NCBI RefSeq assembly: GCF_014645615.1
Contig: NZ_BMMB01000021.1
Location: forward strand, 1-34,241
Direction: 5' to 3'
DNA length: 34,241 nucleotides
Origin: Paenibacillus hunanensis
Lineage (GTDB): Bacteria > Bacillota > Bacilli > Paenibacillales > Paenibacillaceae
Part shown: positions 16,293 to 24,358 of the stretch, in pieces
Layout: each line of letters opens with the position of its first letter
Position numbering within the stretch: the stretch's first letter is position 1
Program-made: the position numbers and the translations under genes
The notes under the pieces: model-generated
Databases searched by the model: none
What the model was told of the DNA's origin: nothing
The model's input: only the letters and a program-made list of their open reading frames with translations

Positions 16293-16321
16293 ATTGTAGT
16301 TTGAGAAGGAATTGTAAGCAA
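16293..16321 (-). promoter_or_regulatory. Promoter of the methyltransferase gene
   Basis: On the minus strand, TTGCTT (plus 16316-16321) and TACAAT (plus 16293-16298) are separated by 17 bases. Expected start near 16286, giving a leader of about 178 nt. Confidence 0.6.
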
Positions 16322-16369
16322 GCATACTGAGCGTCGGAGCATTAAACAGATTTGATGAAATATTGGATG

Positions 16370-17302
16370 CTAATTACTCAATCCACTATTCTTTTCATCG
16401 TTATCGGCTACTCCAGTCAATAGTTCCTTCACCCACGCATAGCATTGATCGAGCTGTTTATCACTTACAAGCTGCGAATTATGCTCAAACATGATTTTCA
16501 CATACTGATTTTCTTCGCGAATGATATTCAGATATTCTTCAATCGGAGCCCATCCATCTGTCTGGCGTAGTTCAGGCAATACAGGATGGCGTAGATGTTG
16601 GATCGTGTCTTTCATTTGAAAAGTCCATAGGTGCATAATATATGCATATTTTGCAAAGGTTCTCATGACTTTACCTGCATCAAAGTTAGGGTCGATCGAT
16701 TCTTGCAAAAATAATCTGCCTGTATCCAGACATAGTTTAATTTTGGGATATCTGGCTAGCAGGTTCTCTAAAAAGTCATTATCGTAGATATATGTAGTCA
16801 ACGCATCGAATTCAAGCACAGGAATGAAATCATACTGATTACTTTTCTCAGTAAGCCACTGGAATAAACCTTCACTTCGATCAACAAAATCGTCAAAGGA
16901 AAATTCGCTTTCCAATATATACTCGGAGTGATCGGCAAAGCGCCATGCATTCCAATTCACCCGATCATCTAATATGACTGGTTTCGGATAATGAAATAAT
17001 ACATAATCAGGCTGCATTGCTTTTACAACCTCTAATTCCTGTTGGATCGAATAAAAAGCATGTTCTCTAACCGTTTGATCTGGAGACATAAACAGAGCAT
17101 CTCTTGATGAGGATGGAGAGGCGTAGAATGGATAATGAATACCAATAGCCAATCCAGTCTGTCTTGCTTCGCGAATAAGATCGATAGCATCCTGAGTTGT
17201 AGCGAACAAGCAAGCTTCTATACCATAAAAGTCTGCTCTAAAATCTCTCGTATACTTCTTACGATCAAAGCCTCCATATTGACCAATCATAAACTGTTTC
17301 AA
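16370..17302 (-). CDS. Sugar phosphate isomerase/epimerase-like TIM-barrel protein
   Basis: 310 aa from TTG, with AGAGGTGAT 8 bases upstream. The pattern of xylose-isomerase-like TIM barrels (AP endonuclease 2 superfamily) is visible: GIEACLF, LAIGIHYPFYAS, PDYVLFHYPKPV, FIPVLEFDALT, IKLCLDTGRLFL and VKIMFEHNSQLV. The His, Glu, Asp and His positions at strand ends could bind a metal. The substrate is not predictable. The frame closes 260 bases before the adjacent methyltransferase promoter on the same strand, so the two are separate units. Confidence 0.75.
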   Translation of the reverse strand: MKQFMIGQYGGFDRKKYTRDFRADFYGIEACLFATTQDAIDLIREARQTGLAIGIHYPFYASPSSSRDALFMSPDQTVREHAFYSIQQELEVVKAMQPDYVLFHYPKPVILDDRVNWNAWRFADHSEYILESEFSFDDFVDRSEGLFQWLTEKSNQYDFIPVLEFDALTTYIYDNDFLENLLARYPKIKLCLDTGRLFLQESIDPNFDAGKVMRTFAKYAYIMHLWTFQMKDTIQHLRHPVLPELRQTDGWAPIEEYLNIIREENQYVKIMFEHNSQLVSDKQLDQCYAWVKELLTGVADNDEKNSGLSN

Positions 17303-17492
17303 GCCATCACCTCTCTTTTCAAATTAGTGGCTAAAATAAGATGAATATTCCTAATTAAAGTATAAATATGGAAAATAATAAAAATAAAAAATCTCCCTCC
17401 GATATATTTATATAATAAGCCAATCTAATGTATAGTAAAGCCAATTCATTTTGTACATGTATCATATCAGGATATACAAGGGAGGAAGAAGC

Positions 17493-18116
17493 TTGAAAAC
17501 AAAGCTACCAATCATGATTCCGTTTATTCTTATTCTATGTATCAGTATAGGGATTTTAGTATACGGTTTATTCACTTCTTCTCCACCCGACGTTAATCGG
17601 ATGCCCAGACCGATGGAGGGTGAGGGCGGTTTTCGTCCGGAGGAAGGTATAGGGGAATCGTTTAAATGGTTGGGAACGATCGCCGTATGGCTGGTCGCTT
17701 TTAGTGTGTCCTGGTATGGATTCAAACGTCTGAAAAAGAAGACCAAAGTTATGAAAAAAGCCTCCAAGTATACATTTCGCTGGCATCACTGGGCAGGTTG
17801 GATTGCAGTAGGACTGATTGCGGTACATGCGACATTTTTTCTAGTGACCAAGCTAAGCGATCCTAATGTGAAAACAGGTATAGCTGCGTTTATTCCGTTA
17901 GCTACACTTGCTGTATACGGATTATTGTTGCAACGTGCGCTCAAACCATTCATTCGTTTACTTCATAAGTTACTTGCCGCATTTACCTTGATTGTGATCG
18001 CCATTCATGCGGGCGGTACATTCTGGGCAGCATTGTCCGCAGTCGTCGCTGCATGGCTGCTAGCATGGGCATATGAACGCCATAAGCAAAAGGGGCTTCC
18101 AAGCAAAGCTTCTTAA
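17493..18116 (+). CDS. Six-TM cytochrome b-like membrane protein (ferric reductase-like)
   Basis: 207 aa from TTG at 17493, with GGGAGG 7 bases upstream. The longer frame to 17451 has no site. Six hydrophobic segments: residues about 6-27, 58-76, 100-120, 128-146, 158-178 and 180-196. A proline/glycine/acid-rich loop follows the first. Histidines recur near helix faces: RWHHWAGW and IAVHATF around helix 3, LLHKLLA and IAIHAGG around helix 5. This pattern fits two heme-binding pairs as in ferric reductase-like or cytochrome b561-like proteins. No FAD/NAD domain is fused or adjacent, so any electron donor is elsewhere. Family name is inference. Confidence 0.6.
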   Translation: MKTKLPIMIPFILILCISIGILVYGLFTSSPPDVNRMPRPMEGEGGFRPEEGIGESFKWLGTIAVWLVAFSVSWYGFKRLKKKTKVMKKASKYTFRWHHWAGWIAVGLIAVHATFFLVTKLSDPNVKTGIAAFIPLATLAVYGLLLQRALKPFIRLLHKLLAAFTLIVIAIHAGGTFWAALSAVVAAWLLAWAYERHKQKGLPSKAS

Positions 18117-18121
18117 ATAGA

Positions 18122-18163
18122 TAGATAAAAGGCTCTGTGTAGAGGAACAGAGCCTTTTATCTA
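18122..18163. terminator. Bidirectional terminator
   Basis: TAGATAAAAGGCTCTGT (18122-18138) pairs without mismatch with 18147-18163 around GTAGAGGA. The T-rich arms serve both strands. Confidence 0.85.
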
Positions 18164-18230
18164 TGCAAATGTGAATTAATGTTAGTCTGTACGATAGCAT
18201 GCTGAGATGAAGAGCCTGTAACGTATCTTG

Positions 18231-18419
18231 TTAAGGTAATATCTCGTAAACGTAATCCCTCACCCGTTGAGCGACCTTTTTATTTTGTCGGTACGTGATA
18301 TATCGTTTCTCCCTACCAACCTTAAAATAAATCCGTACATCATAGTAACCAATCAGAGTAACCAGCACACGCTGGTAACAGCTAGTGCATGAAATAAAGC
18401 GATGGATGAGCAACCCCAA
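18231..18419 (-). CDS. Small basic hypothetical protein
   Basis: 62 aa from TTG, lying 15 bases after the stop of the methyltransferase on the same strand. AGAGGGG overlaps that stop codon at proper distance (about 9 bases), which suggests translational coupling. The first third (LLIHRFISCTSC) has two cysteines. The C-terminal half is basic (KVGREKRYITYRQNKKVAQ) and predicted helical. I recognise no family. It could be spurious; the spacing and ribosome site are the reasons to keep it. Confidence 0.4.
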   Translation of the reverse strand: MGLLIHRFISCTSCYQRVLVTLIGYYDVRIYFKVGREKRYITYRQNKKVAQRVRDYVYEILP

Positions 18420-18434
18420 ATGTAGTTACCCCTC

Positions 18435-19217
18435 TTATCCTTCTTTAACCGCAAACCAAATCGTCCAGCGATCCTGTTCTACAATGGGAAGCGGATGACC
18501 ACTTCGCTTGTCCATAGTATGATCGACTAAGACTCGCAGCTCATCATCCGTCAATTCGTGCAAAATGGAGCGACCGGTTCGTTGTAGCAGGTCTTGCTCT
18601 AATTCCTCCATATTTGCATACACTCGTCTCGTTTCCCAGAGGGATACGGTATGCAGCAATCGCATTCCATTGGATACCAGCGACTGTTCGACTTGAACGG
18701 AATCGTATCGAGAAGTCGTTTCACGATCCTGTAGACGAGGGAACCTTTCAAAAAAGTAGCCTCTAATATGATTCGGGTCTCCAGGTAACAGACAATCCTC
18801 GGGAGTACGATCTTGAATGATTAGTATGCCTTGCTGCTGTAAAATACGGGCGGCTTCCTTGAAGCAGGAATGAAGATCGTCCAGGTGATGGATCAATGCA
18901 CGCTCTAACACGATATCTACAGCTTGCGCGGACAGATGGGTTTGATCAGCAGTTCCTTTTTGAAAATGAGTAGCGGGTAATTGTCTACAATTGTGTGCAG
19001 CCGCTTTTAGCATTTCATCGGAAAAGTCGACACCTGTAACCTGCTCAGCACCCATCTCGATTAATGCTCTGGTATAAATGCCACCGCCGCAGCCGATATC
19101 TGCAATGCGTTTATGAGCGATCTCTACATGTTCACTGATCGCGTCGATCCAGGATTGATCTGCCTTTCGCGTAGCATAGGTACCTCTGTTTTGTTCATCG
19201 TGGAAGTTGATTGGCAT
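18435..19217 (-). CDS. Class I SAM-dependent methyltransferase (Methyltransf_11 type)
   Basis: 260 aa from ATG at 19217, with AGGAGG 9 bases upstream; the longer frame to 19250 has no better site. SAM-binding motif ADIGCGGGIYTRAL (residues 39-52), VTGVDFSDEML, then VDIVLERALIHHLDD and the post-motif AARILQQQGILIIQDRT. The C-terminal part (RETTSRYDSVQVEQSL, ETRRVYANMEELEQDL) is shared with uncharacterised Bacillus methyltransferases. Substrate unknown. The upstream region has a perfect 17-bp palindrome likely to bind a repressor. A small ORF may be coupled downstream. Confidence 0.85.
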   Translation of the reverse strand: MPINFHDEQNRGTYATRKADQSWIDAISEHVEIAHKRIADIGCGGGIYTRALIEMGAEQVTGVDFSDEMLKAAAHNCRQLPATHFQKGTADQTHLSAQAVDIVLERALIHHLDDLHSCFKEAARILQQQGILIIQDRTPEDCLLPGDPNHIRGYFFERFPRLQDRETTSRYDSVQVEQSLVSNGMRLLHTVSLWETRRVYANMEELEQDLLQRTGRSILHELTDDELRVLVDHTMDKRSGHPLPIVEQDRWTIWFAVKEG

Positions 19218-19266
19218 AATGATAATCCTCCTGTCGATGTAATGGGTCAATACATGAACGATACTT

Positions 19267-19304
19267 GTTTCAAATAAGTTTCATCAAATGAAACTATGTT
19301 TCAT
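19267..19304. promoter_or_regulatory. Operator-like palindrome, GTTTCAT-CAA-ATGAAAC with flanking half-sites
   Basis: Perfect palindrome at 19278-19294, plus further GTTTCA half-sites at 19267-19272 and 19298-19304, about 50 to 90 bases upstream of the methyltransferase start. It looks like a TetR- or ArsR-type operator array; the regulator is not in the window. Confidence 0.5.
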
Positions 19305-19464
19305 TATTATTTTAGCATAATATGTTGATGTATGCATATTGCTATCCGTCATTAGTTAAAGTAAAAGGATTGCCTATCTTCATATCTATATAGAGAATAG
19401 GCTGAAATCACGATTCATGGAGGAAGCCAATGCTCTAGTATTTTCATTTTAATCGCTTAAATTG

Positions 19465-19492
19465 TTGACATTTGCAGGGGTTTGATTAAAGA
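19465..19492 (+). promoter_or_regulatory. Promoter upstream of dus
   Basis: TTGACA (19465-19470), perfect -35, with TAAAGA (19487-19492) 16 bases on. The predicted leader to the ATG at 19700 is about 200 nt. Confidence 0.5.
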
Positions 19493-19699
19493 TGTTTAAG
19501 GACACAATTGAGCATATCAATTGTGCTGGAATGTAGCGTTGGTGTCGTTGAATATACGAGCTGGGTGTACTTCACCTGTTGGGATCGCGGAGTGTGATCT
19601 TCGTGATCATGAAGAATTATCTTAAAACACGAGCATGCAGCAAATCGACATACATGGTTCAATAATGAACGTGGATATAGAGTGAAAGGATTTTTGAAA

Positions 19700-20677
19700 A
19701 TGACAGACAATTTTTGGCATGATTTACCGAAACCGTTTTTTATACTGGCTCCGATGGAGGATGTGACGGATGTTGTATTTCGTCATGTGGTGAGTGCGGC
19801 GGCTAGACCGGATGTATTTTTTACCGAGTTTGCGAATACGGAGAGCTATTGTCATCCAGAGGGCAATCATAGTGTACGTGGTCGCTTAATGTTCACCGAG
19901 GATGAGCAGCCGATGGTCGCACATATCTGGGGCGATAAGCCGGAATATTTCCGTCAGATGAGCATAGGGATGGCGGAGCAAGGCTTTAAAGGAATCGATA
20001 TTAATATGGGCTGCCCGGTGCCTAATGTTGCAGAAAATGGCAAGGGCAGTGGGCTGATTTGTCGTCCGCAGCTGGCAGGTGAGATCGTACAGGCAGCGAA
20101 GGCTGGCGGTCTGCCGGTGAGCGTGAAGACAAGACTTGGCTTTAGTGAAGTAGACGAATGGCGCGAATGGCTAACGCATATTTTGCAGCAGGATATTGCC
20201 AATCTGTCGATTCACCTGCGCACGCGTGATGAGATGAGTAAAGTGCCTGCGCACTGGGAGCTTATTCCTGAAATTAAAAAGCTGCGTGATGAGATTGCAC
20301 CACAGACGCTGTTGACGATTAACGGTGATATTATGGATCGTGCGGCAGGGCTGGAGCTGGTGGAGAAATATGGCGTAGATGGCGTCATGATCGGACGCGG
20401 AATTTTCAGTAATCCGTTTGCGTTTGAACAGGAGCCGAGGGAGCATACGAGTGAGGAATTGCTTGATCTACTGCGTCTGCATATGGATTTGCATGATAAA
20501 TATTCAGCGATTGAGCCGAGATCGTTCAAGCCATTGCCGAGATTTTTCAAAATTTATGTACGTGGATTCCGCGGAGCGAGTGAGCTGCGTAATGAGCTGA
20601 TGAGTGCACGTTCGACGGATGAGGTACGAGCGATGCTGGATGCGTTTAAGGCGAAAGCGGGTCAGGCTGTAGATTAG
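19700..20677 (+). CDS. dus: tRNA-dihydrouridine synthase family protein
   Basis: 325 aa from ATG at 19700, with AAAGGA 9 bases upstream; GTG 19682 is too close to that site. Flavin TIM-barrel of the Dus family: FFILAPMEDVTDVVFRHVV opening, FFTEFANTES, PMVAHIWGDKPEYF, INMGCPVPNVAENGKGSGL with catalytic Cys105, VSVKTRLGF, NLSIHLRTRDEMSK, LLTINGDI and DGVMIGRG. It reduces uridine to dihydrouridine in tRNA with FMN and NADPH. The HLRTR form of the usual HGRTR is a small divergence; the tRNA position is not predictable. A C-terminal helical domain is present. Separate transcription unit with its own promoter and terminator. Confidence 0.9.
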   Translation: MTDNFWHDLPKPFFILAPMEDVTDVVFRHVVSAAARPDVFFTEFANTESYCHPEGNHSVRGRLMFTEDEQPMVAHIWGDKPEYFRQMSIGMAEQGFKGIDINMGCPVPNVAENGKGSGLICRPQLAGEIVQAAKAGGLPVSVKTRLGFSEVDEWREWLTHILQQDIANLSIHLRTRDEMSKVPAHWELIPEIKKLRDEIAPQTLLTINGDIMDRAAGLELVEKYGVDGVMIGRGIFSNPFAFEQEPREHTSEELLDLLRLHMDLHDKYSAIEPRSFKPLPRFFKIYVRGFRGASELRNELMSARSTDEVRAMLDAFKAKAGQAVD

Positions 20678-20990
20678 AAATTGGAATTATAAAATGTATA
20701 TTTCATGAAGATGATATCTAAAGCCATCATGCAATATAAAATGGAATATACTTAAGATGATATGATATAAGAACAGATCATCATCTACGGAAAGCCGCGA
20801 CTTCACTTAGTCTGCGGTTTTTTTGTATTGAGAAAATATAAATGTAATATGGATAAAAAAATAGGTCTTTTTATAACATTTACTATAGAAAAAAAGTGTT
20901 AAAATCTTTATAGTGGAATAAATGGATATAAATTATAAATCAATTTTGTATTTGTAAACATACATATTTTCTGACAGGGGAGAAACCATA
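20678..20990. other. Intergenic region with terminator and AT-rich tract
   Basis: First part holds an imperfect direct repeat of about 29 bases (TATAAAATG...GATGATAT, near 20690-20765) and the dus terminator. The part after 20825 is extremely AT-rich and leads into the unknown gene; several -10-like strings exist but no pair stands out. Confidence 0.5.
20794..20825 (+). terminator. Terminator after dus
   Basis: CCGC and ACT (20795-20801) pair with AGT and GCGG (20809-20817), with small bulges, followed by TTTTTTT. Confidence 0.65.
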
Positions 20991-21443
20991 ATGATAGCAC
21001 ATGAAGTAGAAGTATTATCTGTATCAGCTGGAGACACGATTTTGTTAACAAAGAAGCATTTTATTCATGCTTGTCCACATCATCGCAGAGGATATCAATA
21101 TAAACCTTCAACATTTATTACATTTCGAGCTGCGCAAGGTGGTGAAATGGAATTTATTTACAAAATTAAAAATATAGTTGTTATTGATCCGTTCGCCTCA
21201 AACATGGATAAAGTACTTGAAGAGGTAGAACCTGATTTTTCGGAACGAATTAAGAGTTACCACGCAGATCGATTAATCACTAAAATCGGATTTGAATATA
21301 AAAATGAACTCTATCGCTTTTATGATTTAGACCAAAACGATATAATTGAGCTTAAACATTTACCAAAACCAAAGAATAATAATTCTGGTGGCTGGTACTA
21401 TACAGTTGAGCAGTTAGTAAGTGGCGAAAAAATTATTAAGTAA
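20991..21443 (+). CDS. Hypothetical protein, AT-rich, possibly acquired
   Basis: 150 aa, ATG with GGGGAG upstream. No signal peptide or membrane helix. Predicted mixed alpha/beta: the N-terminal half has LSVSAGDTILLTKKHF, then ACPHHRRGYQYKPSTF, then FRAAQGGEMEFIYKIKNIVVI; the C-terminal half has FYDLDQNDIIELKHLP and ends GWYYTVEQLVSGEKIIK. The CPHH stretch could bind a metal, but I do not recognise a family. The gene and its surroundings are visibly more AT-rich than neighbours, a possible sign of transfer. It stands alone. Confidence 0.7.
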   Translation: MIAHEVEVLSVSAGDTILLTKKHFIHACPHHRRGYQYKPSTFITFRAAQGGEMEFIYKIKNIVVIDPFASNMDKVLEEVEPDFSERIKSYHADRLITKIGFEYKNELYRFYDLDQNDIIELKHLPKPKNNNSGGWYYTVEQLVSGEKIIK

Positions 21444-21647
21444 TACCTGCTTGTAGGTGTGGACGTAGATGTATGCAAATATAGGATGTATTTTATTCTG
21501 CTTCTATTTAAGAACTAAAGAAATAAAGTTGATTTTAATATACAGAATTTTCGATTGTAGATGCATTGAATTTGAATCGTGATTATAAAAATTTTCAAAA
21601 AATATGATTTTATATTTGGATTGTATCAGGAAGAAAGGAACCAACCC

Positions 21648-22205
21648 ATGCAATCAATCCACACTGATCGTTTAATCCTACGTAATTTCAAATCCACCGA
21701 CGCAGCAGGACTACTAGAATATACATCCAACCCGCGAGTAAACTGTTTTTTAGATGGGAAAATGAATACGCTCGAGGAAGCCATAGCCGAAGTACAGAAG
21801 CGAATCAACGATGATTCACATATCGCAGTTAGCTTGAAAGAGACGGATGAGCTGATCGGCGAGCTGTTTTTAATGCAGGAAGAACGAGATTCGGATACAT
21901 TCAATATTGGATGGAATTTTAACGCTCGCTATGAAGGCAAGGGGCTGGCGCGTGAAAGTGCAGAGGCGCTGCTGGAATATCTATATATGCAAAAGGATGC
22001 CCGTAGATTATACGCCTATGTGGAGGACGATAATTTTCGCTCGCAAAAGCTATGTGAGAAGCTGGGCATGCGGCAGGAAGGCTGTATGATGGAGTTTGTC
22101 ACATTTACGAAGCATCCAGATGGTACACCGAAGTATGAGAACACGTATATGTATGCACTTTTGAAATGGGAATGGTTGAAGCGTAAAGAGTCTCCATCGA
22201 TATAA
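21648..22205 (+). CDS. GNAT N-acetyltransferase, RimJ/RimL-like
   Basis: 185 aa from ATG 21648, with AAAGGA about 9 bases upstream; the longer frame starts in an AT-rich non-family stretch. GNAT fold typical of Acetyltransf_3: HTDRLILRNFKSTDAAGL opening, ELIGELFLMQ central strand, the acetyl-CoA loop RYEGKGLARESAEALLEYLY and RRLYAYVEDDNFRSQKLCEKLGM, closing with YMYALLKWEW. These enzymes transfer acetyl groups to amines or protein N-termini; the substrate is not predictable. Cytosolic. Confidence 0.88.
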   Translation: MQSIHTDRLILRNFKSTDAAGLLEYTSNPRVNCFLDGKMNTLEEAIAEVQKRINDDSHIAVSLKETDELIGELFLMQEERDSDTFNIGWNFNARYEGKGLARESAEALLEYLYMQKDARRLYAYVEDDNFRSQKLCEKLGMRQEGCMMEFVTFTKHPDGTPKYENTYMYALLKWEWLKRKESPSI

Positions 22206-22509
22206 GGTATGGACAAAAAAGACATAGACAGAGGGAACATCAACAAAGAAAACATAGACAGAGAACCGATCAACTTATCCAGATCGTGATCTCTGTCTAT
22301 TCGTGTATGGAAAAGAGTCTTTGCTAGCATGCTCTATTTACAACAATAATCTAGTTTCCTACACCGAAGATTTAAATATTTTTGTTTTAAAGGTAAATTA
22401 TGTATTATGGAGAATTTATTGTATGGTGGTGCTGATTACGAATTCACTTCCATTGTGAATCGATGCCATCACCGTTCCATATTCCACCCACCGAAGGGGG
22501 CCATTCTCC
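22206..22509. other. Intergenic region with duplicated stem arm
   Basis: ATAGACAGAG occurs twice (22224-22233 and 22254-22263); both copies can pair with CTCTGTCTAT (22291-22300). No T-tail follows, so it is not a standard terminator. The rest holds no gene; the GH25 gene's AAGGGGG site is at 22494-22500. Confidence 0.5.
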
Positions 22510-23580
22510 ATGCAGGCAGGACAATCTGGCAATGCGCAAGGGATTGATGTAAGTCGATATCAGGGGACGATTGACTGGAAGCGCGTGAAGGCGGCGGGCA
22601 AAACGTTTGTTTTTGCCAAAGCGAGCCAGGGAGCTACTTACCGGGATTCTACGTTTACGAGCAATATTCAGGGAGCAAGAGCAGCAGGCTTATTCGTGGG
22701 TGCGTATCATTTTCTAACAGCCACGTCTTCAGTGACCGCGCAGGCAGAAGCAGCCCATTTTGTGACGGTGATGCAATCGGTGGGAGCGATGGATTTGCCA
22801 CCTGTCATGGACTATGAGAATAATCCCAATAGCTTGACCACCCAGCAGATCAACACCGTTGCGCTTACCTTTTTGCAAGAGGTGGAACGCTTGAGTGGGC
22901 ATCGACCGATCGTCTATACAGGGAATTCGTTTGGACAAAATTTTAATGCGCCTCTGGGTATCTACGACCTATGGATTGCCCGGTATAGTAGCAGCGGCAT
23001 CGCACCTAAGGATACAGCTGCCTGGAAACAATGGACATTCTGGCAATATAGTGATGCCGGGCAAGTGGATGGCATTAAGGGGCCTGTCGATCTGAATCAG
23101 TTTCAGGGTAGCATCGAGTTGCTACAGCGTTATATTCAGCAAAGTAAAGCTTCATCCCGATCCTCTGATGTTATAGCTTCAAAGTCGTTGCCGCAGCAGA
23201 AGTCCTCTTCCTCTGGAGTTGTTCAGGCTGATGCAGTATCTTCTGTAGGCTCTGCATCGACCGAAGTGCCTGAACCCGTCGCCCCAGCTCCGATACCGAC
23301 AGCTGTTACTTATGTTGGGGGTACACAGACCGTGCAGGCTACAGGACTGCTTATCGATAATAAAAATTATATTCCTTTGCGCGAGCTGCAATCTGTATTT
23401 GGGTTCACTGTAGGATTCGATGCTGCGACCAAGACAGCGATGGTGAACGGACAACCCATACAGGATGGACGGCTCGTCAACAATAGAACGTATGTGCAGG
23501 CAGCTCCGCTTGTAGCGAGCTTTCATGGAACGCTGAGCTGGGACAACGAGAGTAAAAGCTTGACGATTCATAAAGGATGA
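22510..23580 (+). CDS. GH25 lysozyme with C-terminal copper-amine-oxidase-N-like domain
   Basis: 356 aa, ATG with AAGGGGG 9 bases upstream. GH25 muramidase at residues about 9-205: GIDVSRYQGTIDW with the catalytic Asp, FAKASQG, GAYHF, PPVMDYEN, IYTGNSF, LWIARY and WQYSDAGQVDGIKGPVDLNQF. A Ser/Pro-rich linker follows (about 210-255). The C-terminal part is a Cu-amine-oxidase-N-like domain (YIPLRELQSVFGFTVGFDA, then LSWDNESKSLTIHKG), common in Paenibacillus surface proteins. It should cut peptidoglycan. There is no signal peptide and no upstream in-frame extension with a signal, unusual for a cell-wall enzyme, so export must be non-classical or the enzyme acts on lysis. Confidence 0.9.
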   Translation: MQAGQSGNAQGIDVSRYQGTIDWKRVKAAGKTFVFAKASQGATYRDSTFTSNIQGARAAGLFVGAYHFLTATSSVTAQAEAAHFVTVMQSVGAMDLPPVMDYENNPNSLTTQQINTVALTFLQEVERLSGHRPIVYTGNSFGQNFNAPLGIYDLWIARYSSSGIAPKDTAAWKQWTFWQYSDAGQVDGIKGPVDLNQFQGSIELLQRYIQQSKASSRSSDVIASKSLPQQKSSSSGVVQADAVSSVGSASTEVPEPVAPAPIPTAVTYVGGTQTVQATGLLIDNKNYIPLRELQSVFGFTVGFDAATKTAMVNGQPIQDGRLVNNRTYVQAAPLVASFHGTLSWDNESKSLTIHKG

Positions 23581-23984
23581 CTTGCCCATGCAAACGAGAA
23601 CCTTTCTAGTGAGAAGGCAAGCTATATGGTGTAGTCTTTGATATTAGATGAGGAGTATGGAAAGTATCGGTTGTTAGTAAGCATGGAGTAGATGAAGTGG
23701 GAGATACTACTTATAACTAAATCGAATGTTCAAATGCTCAAGAAATGAGCTGGATAATACCATCGAGGCTATTGTTTGAAGTGAATCTGCTAACGTGTTC
23801 ATTCATTACTCCATCGTTTGCATGGAAGCATATACCAGAATCCTATACGAAAGTATAATCCAATTGAACAAGGAATCGGCTCAGGCATCTGCGAAACACG
23901 TTACCTACTAATGATCTACTGATTACATGACTTCAACGCCCTAATTAAGATTCCTTCCGACTCACATCGTTATTATTGCACGGG

Positions 23985-24015
23985 AAATACATCTGCTGAG
24001 CAGGTGTATTTTGTG
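23985..24015 (+). terminator. Hairpin with T-rich tail, possible terminator
   Basis: 12-bp stem with one wobble and loop TGA, followed by TTTTGTGTT. It lies 400 bases after the GH25 stop, far for its terminator. Confidence 0.4.
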
Positions 24016-24107
24016 TTGCTGAAAAACCAGTAGAATCAGGCTTTTCCAATAATGTAAGCGTATACAAAAAACTGGGAAATGGAAGGTAAACACCTTTAAT
24101 TTATAAA

Positions 24108-24136
24108 TTGTGCTTCCTTTATTTGCACATTATAAT
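24108..24136 (+). promoter_or_regulatory. Promoter upstream of xynA
   Basis: TTGTGC (24108-24113) and a perfect TATAAT (24131-24136) with a 17-base spacer. The transcript would carry a leader of about 215 nt before xynA, including a good GGAGGTGAGG site at about 24144 that has no long frame after it. Confidence 0.5.
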
Positions 24137-24358
24137 TTGAAATGGAGGTGAGGGATTATTTTCCAATTATGAGTATCGTAAATTTACAGATACGATAAAA
24201 GGAATCACTCAGCACAGATACGCGCTTACAGCTTGATGTCGCTGAAGTTCTCACTGAATATAAGGATAACCGGGGTATGAAACGGATCGCAGTCGTGATG
24301 CAGCATGAGTATGGCTTTAGATGTTTATTCATCATCATCCCATTTCAGGAGGTATACG

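Larger units (their letters stand above)
19218..19699. other. Divergent intergenic region between methyltransferase and dus
   Basis: Contains the GTTTCA operator array, a SigA-like promoter for dus, and a dus leader of about 200 nt. That leader holds a perfect hairpin CACAATTGA-GCATA-TCAATTGTG (19503-19525) and smaller ones (TGATC-TTCGT-GATCA; GTTCA-ATAA-TGAAC). Confidence 0.55.
23581..24358. other. Intergenic region of about 780 bases
   Basis: A hairpin, AAATACATCTGC (23985-23996) with GCAGGTGTATTT (24000-24011, one G-T wobble, TTTTGTGTT after), may be a terminator. The xynA promoter is at 24108-24136. Between it and xynA one frame (ATG 24169 to TAA 24370) reads MSIVNLQIR, stop, then 57 open codons including LDVAEVLTEYKDNRG; it may be a decayed small gene. 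Otherwise nothing. Confidence 0.5.
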
